Under the pieces are notes generated by a model. That model was not told the DNA's origin. It worked only from the letters and a program-made list of their open reading frames with translations, and ran no database searches. A DNA stretch of 64,000 nt. It comes from Eumeta japonica. Taxonomy: Eukaryota > Arthropoda > Insecta > Lepidoptera > Psychidae. Made by a program: the position numbers and the translations under genes. Shown here one piece after another: positions 1 to 11,048 of this stretch (position 1 is the first letter of the stretch; each line of letters opens with the position of its first letter). The stretch covers positions 62,001 through 126,000 of the forward strand of contig BGZK01001606.1 in NCBI GenBank assembly GCA_005406025.1, given 5' to 3'.

Positions 1-239
1 GTGTTTTGATTTTGAGGGAAAATGCCTTCTGAACAAGTAGTGTGAAAAATTCTTAAGTTATTGACATATTTCAATTGTTAGGTAATACAAAGACGTTTTG
101 AATTTGCTTAGTAAAACTTTTTCTTCTATTGTGTTAATTTTTATACAAAATGCAATATTGAGAAAATGTTTGATTTGGTTGCAATGTTTTAAGATTTAAT
201 ATAATGGGATAAAATACAAATGAATTGTTTAATTTACAG

Positions 240-412
240 ATGCAGCACAAGCGAGAAATAAAATTACCACCAGAAGGTTGCCAACTCACATTGGTGAGTG
301 CCACCATGCCTGTTGAATTGCCAGATATTGCATCTAAGTTTGTGGACCCTGAATCCATAAAGACAATATCAACTGCTAACATCCATAGAATATTACCTCA
401 CGTACCTCAAAA
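240..412 (+). CDS. DDX28: DDX28-like internal exon with SAT motif
   Basis: This exon encodes MQHKREIKLPPEGCQLTLVSATMP and onward to HVPQ. The SAT tripeptide couples ATP hydrolysis to unwinding. The acceptor AG is at 238-239 and the donor GT at 413-414. The exon ends two bases into a codon, completed by the first base of the next exon to read KFIRLG. Confidence 0.85.
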
Positions 413-2452
413 GTAAGGATCCATTAGACTTTATTACTATGTTCTATGTATTTAGGCAGAGTATACAGATATATATTTACTTGGGGTGTATAATTATAAG
501 CACCTTCTAAGTGTTTCTCGTTTTTCTGGACATTTATATCTTAAAAGTAAAGAAATTTTACTACAAATAATTTAATTCTTAATGAAAAGAAAACAAAGTG
601 TAAAATTTTTAATTCCAAATGTAAACCATGATCTGGAACTATTATAGTGCAAAATCAGCAATTAGATTTTGTTTATACCTTTGTGTTCCTGGCTATCATT
701 ATAGATAAAACACTTTAATGTGGTTTTCACATTGGTAAATTGAAAAAAGGCTTAGCTCTACTGCTATGCCATAAAAAAGATATGAAATGTATCAGATGCA
801 TGAAATTTATTAGTTTCTAATTGCCAAACTAGTTTATTTTGGTTATTTCCATAGCTTTAAATCTAATGATGTTTTTGCTCTGGGGCATGCCGCCCGATAG
901 AATTTTCATGCTGCAGGATCAGGCCGTTCGGGCAGTTTTACAAATTAGAATCTAGAGTATTTTTAAGGAGTACGTTTAAAAAATTGAAATCTTAACTTTG
1001 GCATTTCAGTTTATATATCAAAATTTAACAGAAAAATAGTAATCCACATAGTCTCAATGTTTACGTGTCAGTTGATTGTATAAAATCATAAAGTAATTTA
1101 AAGGGTCATTTGTTTGTGTTTAATAATCCATGTAGGTATGCAAAAATTGCCTTTAAATAAATTGAAAATTATTTTTGAACAATTACTTGCTAATCAAAGG
1201 TATTATAAAAATTCTGATTAGTTTGAAGCGAAACATTCATGGATATAACCAGTTTGACTTCTTATCGAGTTATACCTTTCTGTAAGACTTTTGGTTTTGA
1301 TTGTAATTATATACAAATTAATCTGAACAAAACTATCCTTTTAAGTTTCTTGCTCATGCTTTTTGAAGGAAAACTGCCTTCCACACAAGTAGTAAATTCA
1401 TATTATAATGAGGTATTTCAAGATATTATTTATAAACCTATAAATTAATGAGATTTTTGAATTTCAATTTTAATTGTGCTTGGCAGTAATTTTAAACTTT
1501 TTTGCTTATTTAAGTTTGTGGTATAGTCATGTGTTTCATGTTTTTGAATATTTTTCTTTAATTTATTTGGAAAGTTCATTAGGCCTATGTTACAGGTTCA
1601 TAAGGTTGGGAAAAGCTCAAAAGCCTTTGGAACTGCTGAAGTTGGTACAAGCTGATGTAAATCTGGAACGACCAGTTATGATATTTTCTAACAAGACGAG
1701 TACATGTGACTTTGTATCTATGTTTTTAAATGAAAATAATATAGAATGTGTAAATATTAATGGAAAAATGGCTGTTCCAATAAAGTTGGGGAAATATGAT
1801 TTGTACAGAACTGGAAAAGTGAATGTTTTGTCTTGCACAGATGTTGCTTCAAGAGGCTTGGATACTATTAAGGTGAGCTTTCTACTTTAATTGAAGCAAA
1901 TGTTATGGTGGTGTGACTTATTGCCAGACAGCAAGCTCAAAACTTAACCTTAACTCAAACCAGTTAACATTAATTTAACAGTTAAAATTTATTTGCTTTA
2001 AATTATAAAACTTGGTATGTTAATTTTCAAAGAAATGAGATTTGTAGAATGTCATTAGAGCATATTTTTTTGTAATCATAAAATGATTAAAAAATGGAAA
2101 TCAAATTATATTTAAATCCTTTTTAATTCACAGTGTGGAAAGTTAACTGTATTCCAATTTATGCTTACATGTAAATTATTTGTTTCAGACTCAGCACATA
2201 ATAAACTATGACTTTCCATTGTACACGGCTGATTATATTCACCGTTGTGGGCGGACAGGGAGACTTGGCTCACCAGCAGGCTGCAGTGTTACCAATTTTG
2301 TAGCATGGCCAAGAGAAATAAATCAAGTTCAAAAAATAGAAATGTCTGTCAGAAAACATAGTAGTTTGCCACATGTTGATGCTAATATTAGAAGAATAAT
2401 ACAAAATAGAATAGTGAATTCATTAAGTAAAGAATTGAGAGCAGTCAGTTAA
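240..2452 (+). CDS. DDX28: DEAD-box RNA helicase, DDX28-like, 3' half (three exons; 5' part off window)
   Basis: Three spliced exons (240-412, 1596-1872, 2189-2452) join in frame to give the C-terminal ~237 residues of a DEAD-box ATP-dependent RNA helicase. Visible motifs in order are SAT (motif III, in LVSATMP), the RecA2 domain with SCTDVASRGLD (motif V) and HRCGRTGR (motif VI). The last segment (FVAWPREINQVQKIEMSVRK) matches the C-terminal region that marks DDX28, a mitochondrial helicase involved in large-subunit rRNA and mitoribosome assembly. Motifs Q, I and II must lie in exons left of position 1. Splice sites are canonical: ttacag|ATG, AAAA|gtaagg, tacag|GTTC, AAG|gtgagc and ttcag|ACTC. 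The exon phases agree. DDX28 in other animals is often a compact gene, so the multi-exon form is noted. The family call is certain; the DDX28 subfamily rests on the tail and is likely. Confidence 0.85.
413..1595 (+). other. DDX28-like intron
   Basis: AT-rich intron of 1183 bp without a recognisable gene. A stretch near 1363-1400 (GAAGGAAAACTGCCTTCC then ACACAAGTAGT) resembles one near positions 13-45 (GAGGGAAAATGCCTTC then TGAACAAGTAGT), so a short repeat occurs in two introns of this gene. Open frames here are not coding. Confidence 0.7.
1596..1872 (+). CDS. DDX28: DDX28-like internal exon, RecA2 domain start
   Basis: Encodes FIRLGKAQKPLELLKLV through SCTDVASRGLDTIK, which is helicase motifs IV and V. 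The segment IFSNKTSTCDFVSMFL is the usual first strand and helix of the second RecA fold. The donor is AAG|gtgagc at 1873. The exon is 277 bp, one base plus 92 codons. Confidence 0.87.
2189..2452 (+). CDS. DDX28: DDX28-like terminal exon, motif VI and C-terminus
   Basis: Begins TQHIINYDFPLYTADYIH and contains motif VI HRCGRTGR, whose arginines contact ATP. It ends KELRAVS before a TAA at 2450-2452. The acceptor is tttgtttcag at 2179-2188. The intron before it is only 316 bp and holds nothing else. Confidence 0.88.
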   Translation, partial: TQHIINYDFPLYTADYIHRCGRTGRLGSPAGCSVTNFVAWPREINQVQKIEMSVRKHSSLPHVDANIRRIIQNRIVNSLSKELRAVS

Positions 2453-2535
2453 CTATCGCTTTTCCAATTTGATAATCTGTTCAAAGCAATACATTTTTGT
2501 TAATATTATAATGGTTGAAAGTTTGTGAAATATTT

Positions 2536-2541
2536 AATAAA
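2536..2541 (+). promoter_or_regulatory. Poly(A) signal of the DDX28-like gene
   Basis: AATAAA 84 bp after the stop codon, followed by AT-rich sequence. The short 3' UTR fits the end of the gene. Confidence 0.65.
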
Positions 2542-3870
2542 CTCTACATATGAATCAAACTACAACTCAATTTATTACTATCTTTTTATTTTTGTACATT
2601 AAACATTCAAGTCACTCGCTTTTTTCACACTGAAATAATTTGAACACATCTATAGAGTAAGTTTGTAAAATATGTTTCAATTTGAAGGCCAGTATTTCAA
2701 TAGTGTTAAAAACCTAATCTTCACCATTATTAAATTCCTTTGTTCATGCCACAGCTACTTATAAAAACGAAGTATTTATTAAGACATTTTAATATTTGGG
2801 TTTCTCGTCTAAAATGTAGATAGTTCCATATATTACACAATTGCTAAGTACTTACATGACTAGATTTCTTAAGTTATCTTATTGTTTTCTAAATGTTTAT
2901 TTTATTTTTTATTTATAATAGAGATACCACAGCACACATGATATGGAACAAGTGAAAGAAATGTTTCTGCACATAACCCTACTAAATTAATGTAACCTAA
3001 ACTTTTACATAAACATCTTAATATAATCTCTTAGTTTTTATGGGAATGTTTTATTAATAGTTGAGATTTTTGAGTATACATTAGTAAATTACATATAAGA
3101 AATACAAGTTACCTAAGAGGCTTTAATTTTTTAAAAAAAGGTTTCATTATATAAATAGCTGCTATTTCACTTTATCAATTGTTGACAAAAAAAAGCTTTT
3201 TTCAATTTTTGACAAAATACGTGTTGTGTAATTAAAATATAATATTTAATTTAAATGATAAATAGTTTTTGTCTAGTTAGTCCTAGCGTGTGTAGAAAAT
3301 GCTAATTTAATTAAAGAAATTTAATAATTGAGATTATATTAACTAACAAACTGCGACATATTTTTATTTGTATTAAGTTATCATAGGGTACTATCTCATA
3401 AAGAAAGCATCATTAAATTGAAAATGAAAAGGTTTCATCTCTGCAGTTATATCCATTATCTTTAAGCATGTCAAAATATAACTGCTAGAATTTGCCAATA
3501 AAACACTTGTTCGCAGTGTTTATAGTATAAAAATTGCTTACAATTAAGGTTTTACTAATAGAATTATGGGGCATTGAATATTTTGAGGTTATGATGTTTA
3601 TATTAAAGTTAAAAAAGAACAAAAATTTTGTAGGTTTAATCAGAAGTCATGATTATTTCCTGAAAAGTTATGTAAAAAATATATGATGTAGTGTATGGTC
3701 AATATGCTCAATAGCAATATTTTAAACATAGAGTTGTTACGTAGTAACCATAGTAACCAAGGGACACAACAGAACATCTTTTTTATACATGGCGGTTTTT
3801 ATTAGTTTACGAGTTTTTGTCAACAGTTTGGCCCGTGTGGACATAGAACGAAGTATTCCCTTTTATGGAC
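2542..3870. other. Intergenic AT-rich stretch
   Basis: No gene, repeat family or RNA was recognised. Positions 3736-3765 carry GTTACGTAGTAACC, a short near-palindrome. Confidence 0.5.
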
Positions 3871-3877
3871 AGCATGA

Positions 3878-4165
3878 TGCTGTTAGCCATGATCATAAGC
3901 TCGATCCCGCTCTCGATTTCGATCCCGAAGCTGATCCTTCTATCAATCCTGATTCGGGTTGCAATCTCGATTCTATTGGCTATCCAATTATGCTAGAGCA
4001 ATGTATACATAATCATCTACTCTTCACCAAAAACACGTCTTGAATTTTTGAATTATTTTTTTATGGTAAAGTTATCATTTCCGGTCACGGACTCGGTTTT
4101 TGTCCTGCTCATGATGTCAATTTCAGGCCAATGTTGATTTTGATCTTTCTTTGGACATTGCTGTT
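3878..4165. repeat. Degenerate six-base-period block 1
   Basis: Degenerate hexamers such as CTCGAT, TTCGAT and CCCGAA, GCTGAT follow one another from 3900 to 3980 and again, weaker, from 4085 to 4165. The period is six bases, so one frame translates as a two-residue pattern (LDPALDFDPEADPS). Similar blocks occur at 16.2, 48.9, 49.9, 51.0 and 55.0 kb. I judge it a dispersed low-complexity repeat, not a gene. Confidence 0.6.
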
Positions 4166-5039
4166 TCCTATAACCGTTTGACATAAAAAAGTATTTCAAT
4201 ATGTAAAAAACACCACACAAGTTCGGGTAGGATTCATGTATGTAGATAATTTATCCATCAAGAGTTGATTATTATTGTCAGTTTTCGGTAGCTATACTGG
4301 GGACATGCTGGTCTCTGGTATTTCGAAACTTTGTTTTTTTTTTTAATATTTGATTTCCATAAGCATCCGAATTTTTGGAAGTCTTGGGAAGTTATAAAAT
4401 ATTCTCCCATACATCGGCCTATATCACGCACATACTCCAACTGCAAATGTAAATTATAATAAAAAAAAATAATTTTTCATATAATATAACTACAGATGAC
4501 TATTTATGAATTTTTTCCTTTAATTGTGCTGTATAAGACTACTTACCAAATTTCATGGTCCTAGGTCAATAGGAAGTATCCTATAGATTTTGATTACTAA
4601 TGAGTGTCAAAATATGAGGCATTTTGAAGTGAAAACTTCCTTAGCACCGTTGTGATTTGAAACTCGATGAAACGAAAAAGCGGCAGTAAAAGGGGACAAA
4701 TATATATATCTATAGAATTTAATCTGCGAGAGAATGAGATAGAATATATGATGAAACAGAATACCAGCGAGAGAATGAGATACAATGCGAGCTAAAGAGA
4801 TATTTGTGTGATTGTATGCGCCTGTGTATTTTCATTTGTCGAAATTGGAAAGAGCAAGTCTAAATAATAAAACCTAAAATAACTTTTAAACTCAATACCG
4901 ATATTCAAATAAAACATACCATACAATCATCCCACGCCTGATACTGCATTCGTTTCATTCTCTCATAGTTTAATTCTCTGAAGGTTTGACTTCTAACGCG
5001 TGTGAACTGCACACTTGTTTTATTTTTTTTAATAGATTG

Positions 5040-5345
5040 AGTTAGAACTTTGATTTTTAAGCTATTGCATAGCTTCTATTGCGGGCCTTGAGCGTGGAGA
5101 CCGAATCCAGAAATTCCGTAACGAAAATAACCTTATACCCCCACTCCGGCACAGCGGTGATACTTTTTACTTTTGCCATCTATCGATGAATATCAGAACT
5201 TTTAATGACTTTTTGAAATATCACGCTTGTCTCTTTAGTTCAGCAACTCGCCTCTAGGTGGCATTGGTTGTATTATGTTACTGCATGCGTAATCCCCCTT
5301 CGCCCCGCAATCTGGTGACTCGCCTGCTTAGAGTTTCGGCGTTAG
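5040..5345. repeat. Unclassified interspersed repeat remnant
   Basis: A moderately GC-rich island with text such as CCATCTATCGATG, CTCGCCTCTAGGTGGC and GACTCGCCTGC. It has the look of a decayed mobile element and no open frame. The family is not identified. Confidence 0.35.
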
Positions 5346-5981
5346 GGCACCTCCTCAAAAATAATGCATAAATAAAATAAATAAATAATTATAATTGCAT
5401 AAGTTGATAAAAAATACTATACAATAAGTTTTACCGCGGCAGTCCCCGAGTGCCATACGTGTTTTTTTTTACAATTCCAAGGGACCTTAGAACCAAGTAT
5501 CTATTAAGTCGGGGGAAGAAGTTTTTTCGTATTTTACAAATAAAAAGTTGTAGTAAAATCTTTTTGGTTGAACTGTTTGTATCTGCCTAGTTTTGCTACC
5601 ATTCAATGACATTTTAAAAAACAAAAATAATAGATAAAAACAGTCTCCCGCCATTTTTGTATTGTTTTTCTGTCCACCAAACTGAATGAATTGTAACACA
5701 GAAATTTGATATATTTTGAAGTTTTATTACAAAAAAGGGAAAGATACGACAGCAACCGCGAAACAAGTTTGTGACATTTATGAACCAAATGCCAGTGTCG
5801 TTATCGACACTTGAACCAGTTTTGTACTACTCTTATGAGTAGTGTAAAACTGGTTCAAGCGTTTTGAGTCCGGTAGTTTTGATGTCAAGATGAACCTCGC
5901 TCTGGTCGATCTGTTATGGATAAAGTTGATATCATTTTGGAAAAAGTACAGCAAGATCACCCTACAGCAAGATCACCCTGG

Positions 5982-6160
5982 TGGAAATATTTATTTATGG
6001 TCCGAAATCTTGGAGAATATTTGACTTTTTCAAAATTTTTCTGACTTTTTCGGACTTATTAACATTTTAACCGTGAAAAAAGTTTAAAAAGTCTGAAAAA
6101 CTCAGAAAAACTCAAATATTCTCTGAGATTTCGGACTATAAATAAATATTTCCACCAGGG
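5982..6160. mobile_element. Foldback MITE nested in the mariner
   Basis: About 180 bp with terminal inverted repeats: CCCTGGTGGAAATATTTATT at the left and its complement at the right, followed by a second matching stretch (GTCCGAAATCT / AGATTTCGGAC). It interrupts the mariner transposase between AAGATCA and GCATATTAG. A 16-bp tandem duplication (ACAGCAAGATCACCCT, twice, about 5949-5980) spans its left junction. The superfamily is not clear. The target duplication is very short (CA) or obscured. Confidence 0.7.
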
Positions 6161-6294
6161 CAGCATATTAGTTCTTAGAACATAGTTGAAGAGCTGGAGA
6201 TTGACCACAAAACAATTCTGATCTATTTGAAAAAAGCTGGATATATAAAAAGCTCAATACTCGGATCCCACATAAGCTCACTAAAAGAAATCTA

Positions 6295-6522
6295 TTGAAT
6301 TGTGAACTCATTTGTGATTCTCTATTGAAACTTAATGAAACCAAACTGTTTTTGAAAAGATTGGTTATTGGTGATGAAAAATGGATGACCTATGACAAGA
6401 ATCGGCGAAAAATATCATGGTCAAAAGTCAAGCAAGCTACACAGACTATAGCGAAACCCGGATTAACTCACAGTAAGTTGATGCTGTGTATGGTGCGATT
6501 GGAAGGGAATCATTCACTATGA
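6295..6522 (+). pseudogene. Mariner transposase fragment
   Basis: A 75-residue open piece, NCELICDSLLKLNETKLFL then GDEKWMTYDKN and KPGLTHSKLMLCM, matching the central DDE region of mariner transposases. The next conserved WWDW block is frameshifted, and homology continues in other frames to about 7015. It is part of the dead element around it. Confidence 0.8.
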
Positions 6523-6844
6523 GCTTTTACTGTTGAGCAAAACTATCAATTCAGGTCTCTACTGCCAATAATTGATGCCAATAGCAAGAAGCAGAGAAAA
6601 AACGATCAGAATTGATTAACAGGAAAAGTGTGGTTTTTCACTATGATAATGCCAGATCAAAAACATCTTTAGCTACTTCAGTAAATATAGATAGTTTGGC
6701 TGGGAATTATTAATGCATTTGCCATATAGCTCTGATTTTGCACCATCAGATTTTCACCTGTTTCAGTCTCTTCGGAATTCTTTAGGTGGTGTTAGGTTAA
6801 CATCAAGAAAGGATTATCAAAATTGTTCGTCGCAGTTTTTTGTT

Positions 6845-6965
6845 TAGCGGGTCTAGCACGCCGCCCTAGACAAGGGTCTTTCTATAAGACTGTCCTTGCG
6901 CGACTTATTGAATTAAAGGGACAGTCCTACAGACTTGTCTAGGGCATCATGCTAGGCCTACAAAA
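6845..6965. mobile_element. Second small foldback element nested in the mariner
   Basis: Imperfect inverted arms of about 45 bp: TCTAGCACGCCGCCCTAGAC on the left and GTCTAGGGCATCATGCTAGG on the right, with GACTGTCC/GGACAGTC inside. It splits the mariner reading CAGTTTTTTG from CAAAATTTCTTCAGCAGTGG. Non-autonomous, no coding capacity. Confidence 0.6.
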
Positions 6966-7194
6966 GTCTCAAAATTTCTTCAGCAGTGGAATTACGTTAG
7001 ATCTACAAAATGGCATCAAGTTGTTTAAAAAATATGGCATACACACACACGCACACACCCACACATATATACATGATAATTAAATGTAAATGAAATGTGG
7101 TGAAAAATTATCTCCAATTTGCATATAAGAAATAAAAAAAAACTTTTTTCCGACCCTGTATTTAGTTTTTATTTAAACTTGATGTTTCCATGCG

Positions 7195-7292
7195 TCCTTC
7201 AAGAAAAGTGTTTCCACAGACAGACAGACTAATAACGAAGTGATCGAAGAGGATTCCTTTTTTCTTTTGAGGTATGGAACCCTAAAAATAGT
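7195..7292 (-). repeat. Fragment of the GGGTTCCGTACC lepidopteran repeat
   Basis: On the - strand it reads TTAGGGTTCCATACCTCAAA followed by AAGAAAAAAGGAATCC and GTCTGTCTGTC. This matches the head of the long repeat at 40212. It is truncated after about 95 bp. Confidence 0.6.
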
Positions 7293-7989
7293 GTAAATCT
7301 GGCTATTGATTCTAGACTTCTGACCATGGAAACGAACAAACAGAAGTTGCTTTCTGATATGGATTTGGTATTATATGGACATGAAATCGACTATACTAGT
7401 ATGTGAAAACACGGACTAACAGAGGATTTGCAAAAATTGTATCTTTTTATCTATAATCAAAATTCTGCTTTTATTAATATATAATAAATATCTTTAAGTT
7501 TCGCTTGAGATTAAACTGAAGTTTATTTCAAAGGAAGAAATTAGTACTTGCATACAAAAAGTTACACACACCTACATATAATTTTACAGAATTTCATTCG
7601 CCTAAAATACTACTATTTGGTGTTTAAATCCCTTTAGTTTCTTTCATGATATTCATGATTTTTTTCTAAGAAAATTCGAGTAGTGATGAAGTATGCAAAA
7701 TTTAAAGATACTTTTTAATATAATGACCTACCTTTGTGAGACTACAGTCATAAATATACTATATCTTTTAATATAGTTTATGTGCCCTATGGGTTCCACA
7801 GTCAAACTAATAATCTTAAATAAAAAAAAGTGTTAACTACTTTACCTATACTCGCGCTAGAAATTGATCATTTGAAGTAATTGAAAAATTAAGATTATTG
7901 TTGGAAATTAATAGTACAATACCTAATATTGCTAATGTTGCATTGAATATTATATTTTTAAACACAACTTGATGAATCTAATCCGTATC

Positions 7990-8150
7990 AGACAAATACC
8001 TTCCCTTTGGCTCATTACTATGCAAAGACTCAAGTCGACGTACCCACATCATTTACACGAACGAGAAACGCTCCACAAAAGAAAAAGATTGAGTACGAAG
8101 TCGAATCCACGTCGGATCAAAGCAAATCTATTTCTACCGCTTTCGTGTTT
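7990..8150 (+). other. Possible orphan coding segment
   Basis: In the frame that gives AHYYAKTQVDVPTSFTRT and then KIEYEVESTSDQSKS, codon use looks more protein-like than the surrounding AT-rich DNA. No family is recognised, and no convincing donor site follows. It could be a relic exon, a transposon scrap or chance. The flanks (7293-7989, 8151-8805) show nothing. Confidence 0.2.
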
Positions 8151-8805
8151 ACACAATCTGTAATTTTGTATTCGAGAGTTTGCACTTGTAGGTATTTCTG
8201 CACTATCAAAATGAGTATGAAATGATATTTAAATTTCCTAATACACAAAGACTGCAATATTGAATTGATCAGATTTTATCCCGAGCATACAGTGGCTAAA
8301 GATAAGAACTTTATAATTTCTTCTATTCAGATCCTTGATGTTAACGTGACTTGTTTCAATTAGCCACATTGAATTTTTTACTTAGTTCTAAAATAAAAAC
8401 TTCATTTTTTCTTACTAGTATTAAGTTCTGTTGACGGCTGAGACAGCTTGATTTTTTCTTAATTTACCACTTAAGTGAATTTAGTGGTTACATAAATGTT
8501 TTAAAATATAGTGCCCTTACAATTCGTTCCATGTGCATTAAAATTTTGTCTTTAAAGCGCACAAAGAAAGTAAGTAATTTTAAAAATATGTACACAATGT
8601 CAAAAATTTTTATTTTATGGAAATTTCACATATAACTTTGTAATTAATTAGGAACTTTTTCTCTGTTATTGTAATTGTAATTTCCATCAATATTAAAACA
8701 TTTTACTTTTTTAGTTTTTATGATCAATAATCCAAAAGATATTATAATAAACAGTATGATAAATAAAAAAAATTTTTTAAGTAATATTTAAGTTTAAAAT
8801 AACAT

Positions 8806-9050
8806 TTTTAGAGGCAAACGAACGTGCGAGCCACTAGAGAATAGGTGAACATCCCGCCCGTGGACACTCGCAAACGCAGAGTCGCAATTGCGTTGCCGGC
8901 CTCTCGGGAAGGAATGGGATATACGATCGAGGGGGAAGTGGGTCGCCGTAGGGAGGAGTGAACCTCCGGAACTTTCATTTACTGGTCGAATATCACCGCA
9001 AAAGTTACTTTACGTCTGTATTCTGCGAGCAGTACCTCACTAGTCGAACC
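8806..9050. repeat. SINE-like lepidopteran repeat, copy 1
   Basis: Shares with copies near 16790 and 26085 the ordered blocks GTGGACACTCGCAA, GCGTTGCCGGCCTCTCGGG, GAAGTGGG and TTTACGTCTGTATTCTG. GC-rich against an AT-rich background. No coding capacity. The family name is not certain. Confidence 0.6.
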
Positions 9051-10830
9051 GGCGCATTTTTGTGCTGCAGACAAGTTGGTTACAGCTTGTGAATAATAGT
9101 GAAACAATACACACGACAGCTGTGACTAGATGAAGCTAAAAGAGGTAAACGTACCCCCGACGACTAATGAGATGCGAACCGTCGTGAACATATGCCGATT
9201 AGTAAGTCATATGACACAAATTGAGAAAGAGTATTAGGACACAAAAATGTATCAGGAACTAAAAGATTACAAAGAAAGTGAATTATAAACAGAAAAGTTA
9301 AGAATAAGTTTGAATATAAACTTACACCCAGGGTTAATAAATACGCTTAAAACGGATTCGGTTGCATATGAAACAACACAAGTGACAGAAAAGAACAACG
9401 TAGAAGAAGTATTACAGTCAATATATTCATGACGGTGAAAAAAATATTGTGCAAGGTTTACAGAAAGTACGCCGATTGTAACTTTAATAATTATTGAACC
9501 GATCGTTCCTTTTAAACCATAATACGTTGTAGATGCAGAAGCATTTTTGGATTTTTAAAATATGAGAAGTCAAAGGCTACATTAATTAAACTGATGAAAT
9601 AATGGAAATTTTGTTATTTGAAAGTCCAAAAACTGGCAATGTAAAATTAGCGAAAGTCGAAAAAAAAACACCGAAATTTATTGAATTTTTGTTGCAAATG
9701 ACATATAACAAAATAATTTTGTTGCTCGAACTGATCGCCAGATATCGGCAACCATTTTAGCTTTTTCGCCGATTCGAATATTGATCTTAATTTGATAATT
9801 CTACTATTAGACATTGAATTTTTGTAATTACTCATTAAAATTATATTCAAAAGGGAAAAAACACATGTTTTTGATGAACCTGGAACAATAAATTTAAAGT
9901 TGTTTTGTTTCGAAAAATCGAGAATTAAGCTCGAGTGAAAGGTTTATGTGCATACCAAAATGCAGGCTTTTCAGATTGCCGGTTTCCATTTTTTTCTAAG
10001 CAAACCGAAAATAACAGAAAGTTATTTGTAAGCAGTAACAAAATTATTCTGTGACTTTTCCCCGAAAAATTCTAGAGCTAAGTAAGCGTGGGCAGTATCA
10101 AGTTTAAAATAAGTAATTTAAATTTAATTTATTTTTATGGTATCTTCCAGCAACAGATTAGCAATAAATTTTCCTCTACTTGTTCGACTGATTATCGAAT
10201 ATTTATTCACGTTTCATGCTAGTTTTATATAAAGTTAGCATTGTTGCCAATTTCTCGCTATCGGTTCGAGCAAAAAATGGTGTTTTTGGCAAGCAGTTAG
10301 CAACAAAAAGTAACAAATTGTGGTGGCTTTTTTTGATTTCGCTGATTTTACACTGCCAGTTTTTTGGACCTGTTATTTGAACGACTTATTGCCTTCTCGC
10401 GCTTCCAACACAATACCCACTCGAATACGAGCCGCGCCCACCTACTACGAGGGAAAACAAAAGGAAGAGGGTGTACTAAAACACGCATTTGAGTGGAACG
10501 CAGTGTGGACCATAGATATAGTTGAAGGATTTCATTTGTTACAGTAGTGTTGTAAGACTTCTTTTCTTTAAGATCTTAGAAAAAAAATGCTAAATAATCT
10601 ATTGCCTGCTTTTCTTATAACTTTTTATCCGGATAAAATATTATAGGTACAATTGAATTGTTCGGCTGAGTATCAGACACTTGGTATTTGAGTATGTATG
10701 TACGTGAATATTTGTTTCAAGATGATTTTAATTCTTATTTGTATTGCTGGTTTATTATTATTTTAATTGTTCCCAACGAATTGAATATAACGATCATTAT
10801 TTGTGTAGAGTGATTTTGTACTTTGGCAAT
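9051..10830. other. Intergenic stretch before the GABA-B receptor 3' end
   Basis: AT-rich, without a recognisable gene or repeat. Short open frames (for example 9647-9850 and 10320-10547) have no family resemblance. Confidence 0.45.
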
Positions 10831-10836
10831 TGCATA

Positions 10837-10842
10837 TTTATT
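10837..10842 (-). promoter_or_regulatory. Candidate poly(A) signal of GABA-B-R2
   Basis: AATAAA on the - strand about 205 bp past the stop codon at 11049. A second AATAAA lies near 10751-10756. Either could end the transcript. Confidence 0.4.
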
Positions 10843-11048
10843 CAAGACAGTACTTGGGTGAAATATTTTTGGAAAGATTTTATAGGCTTATTTAAGAAAA
10901 TTTTACATTACAACATGTATATAAATGTAAATAAAATAGATTTGTTCTTTAACGATAATATCGCATTAAAGTTTTTCATGACGCCGATCTGTTTTGTGTC
11001 TCCCTATTTGAGTGCTCTGGGATGAAACTGGCGAGTGGGAGACGTAGA

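Larger units (their letters stand above)
5503..7162 (+). mobile_element. Mariner (Tc1/mariner superfamily) element, dead, with two nested insertions
   Basis: The left end (GTCGGGGGAAGAAGTTTTTT, near 5508) and the inverted right end (AACTTTTTTCCGACCC, near 7141) are imperfect terminal inverted repeats about 30 bp long. Between them lies a broken mariner transposase. Its first part is around 5740-5960 (QDEPRSGRSVMDKVDIILEK-like), the helix-turn-helix end around 6180-6290, and the catalytic part at 6295-6830. That part includes GDEKWMTYDKNRRKISWSK, the first catalytic Asp region, then a frame-broken HYDNAR and SDFAPSDFHLF region. Stops and frameshifts make it inactive. Two foldback elements sit inside, at about 5982-6158 and 6845-6962. 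It lies between the two host genes. Confidence 0.8.
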
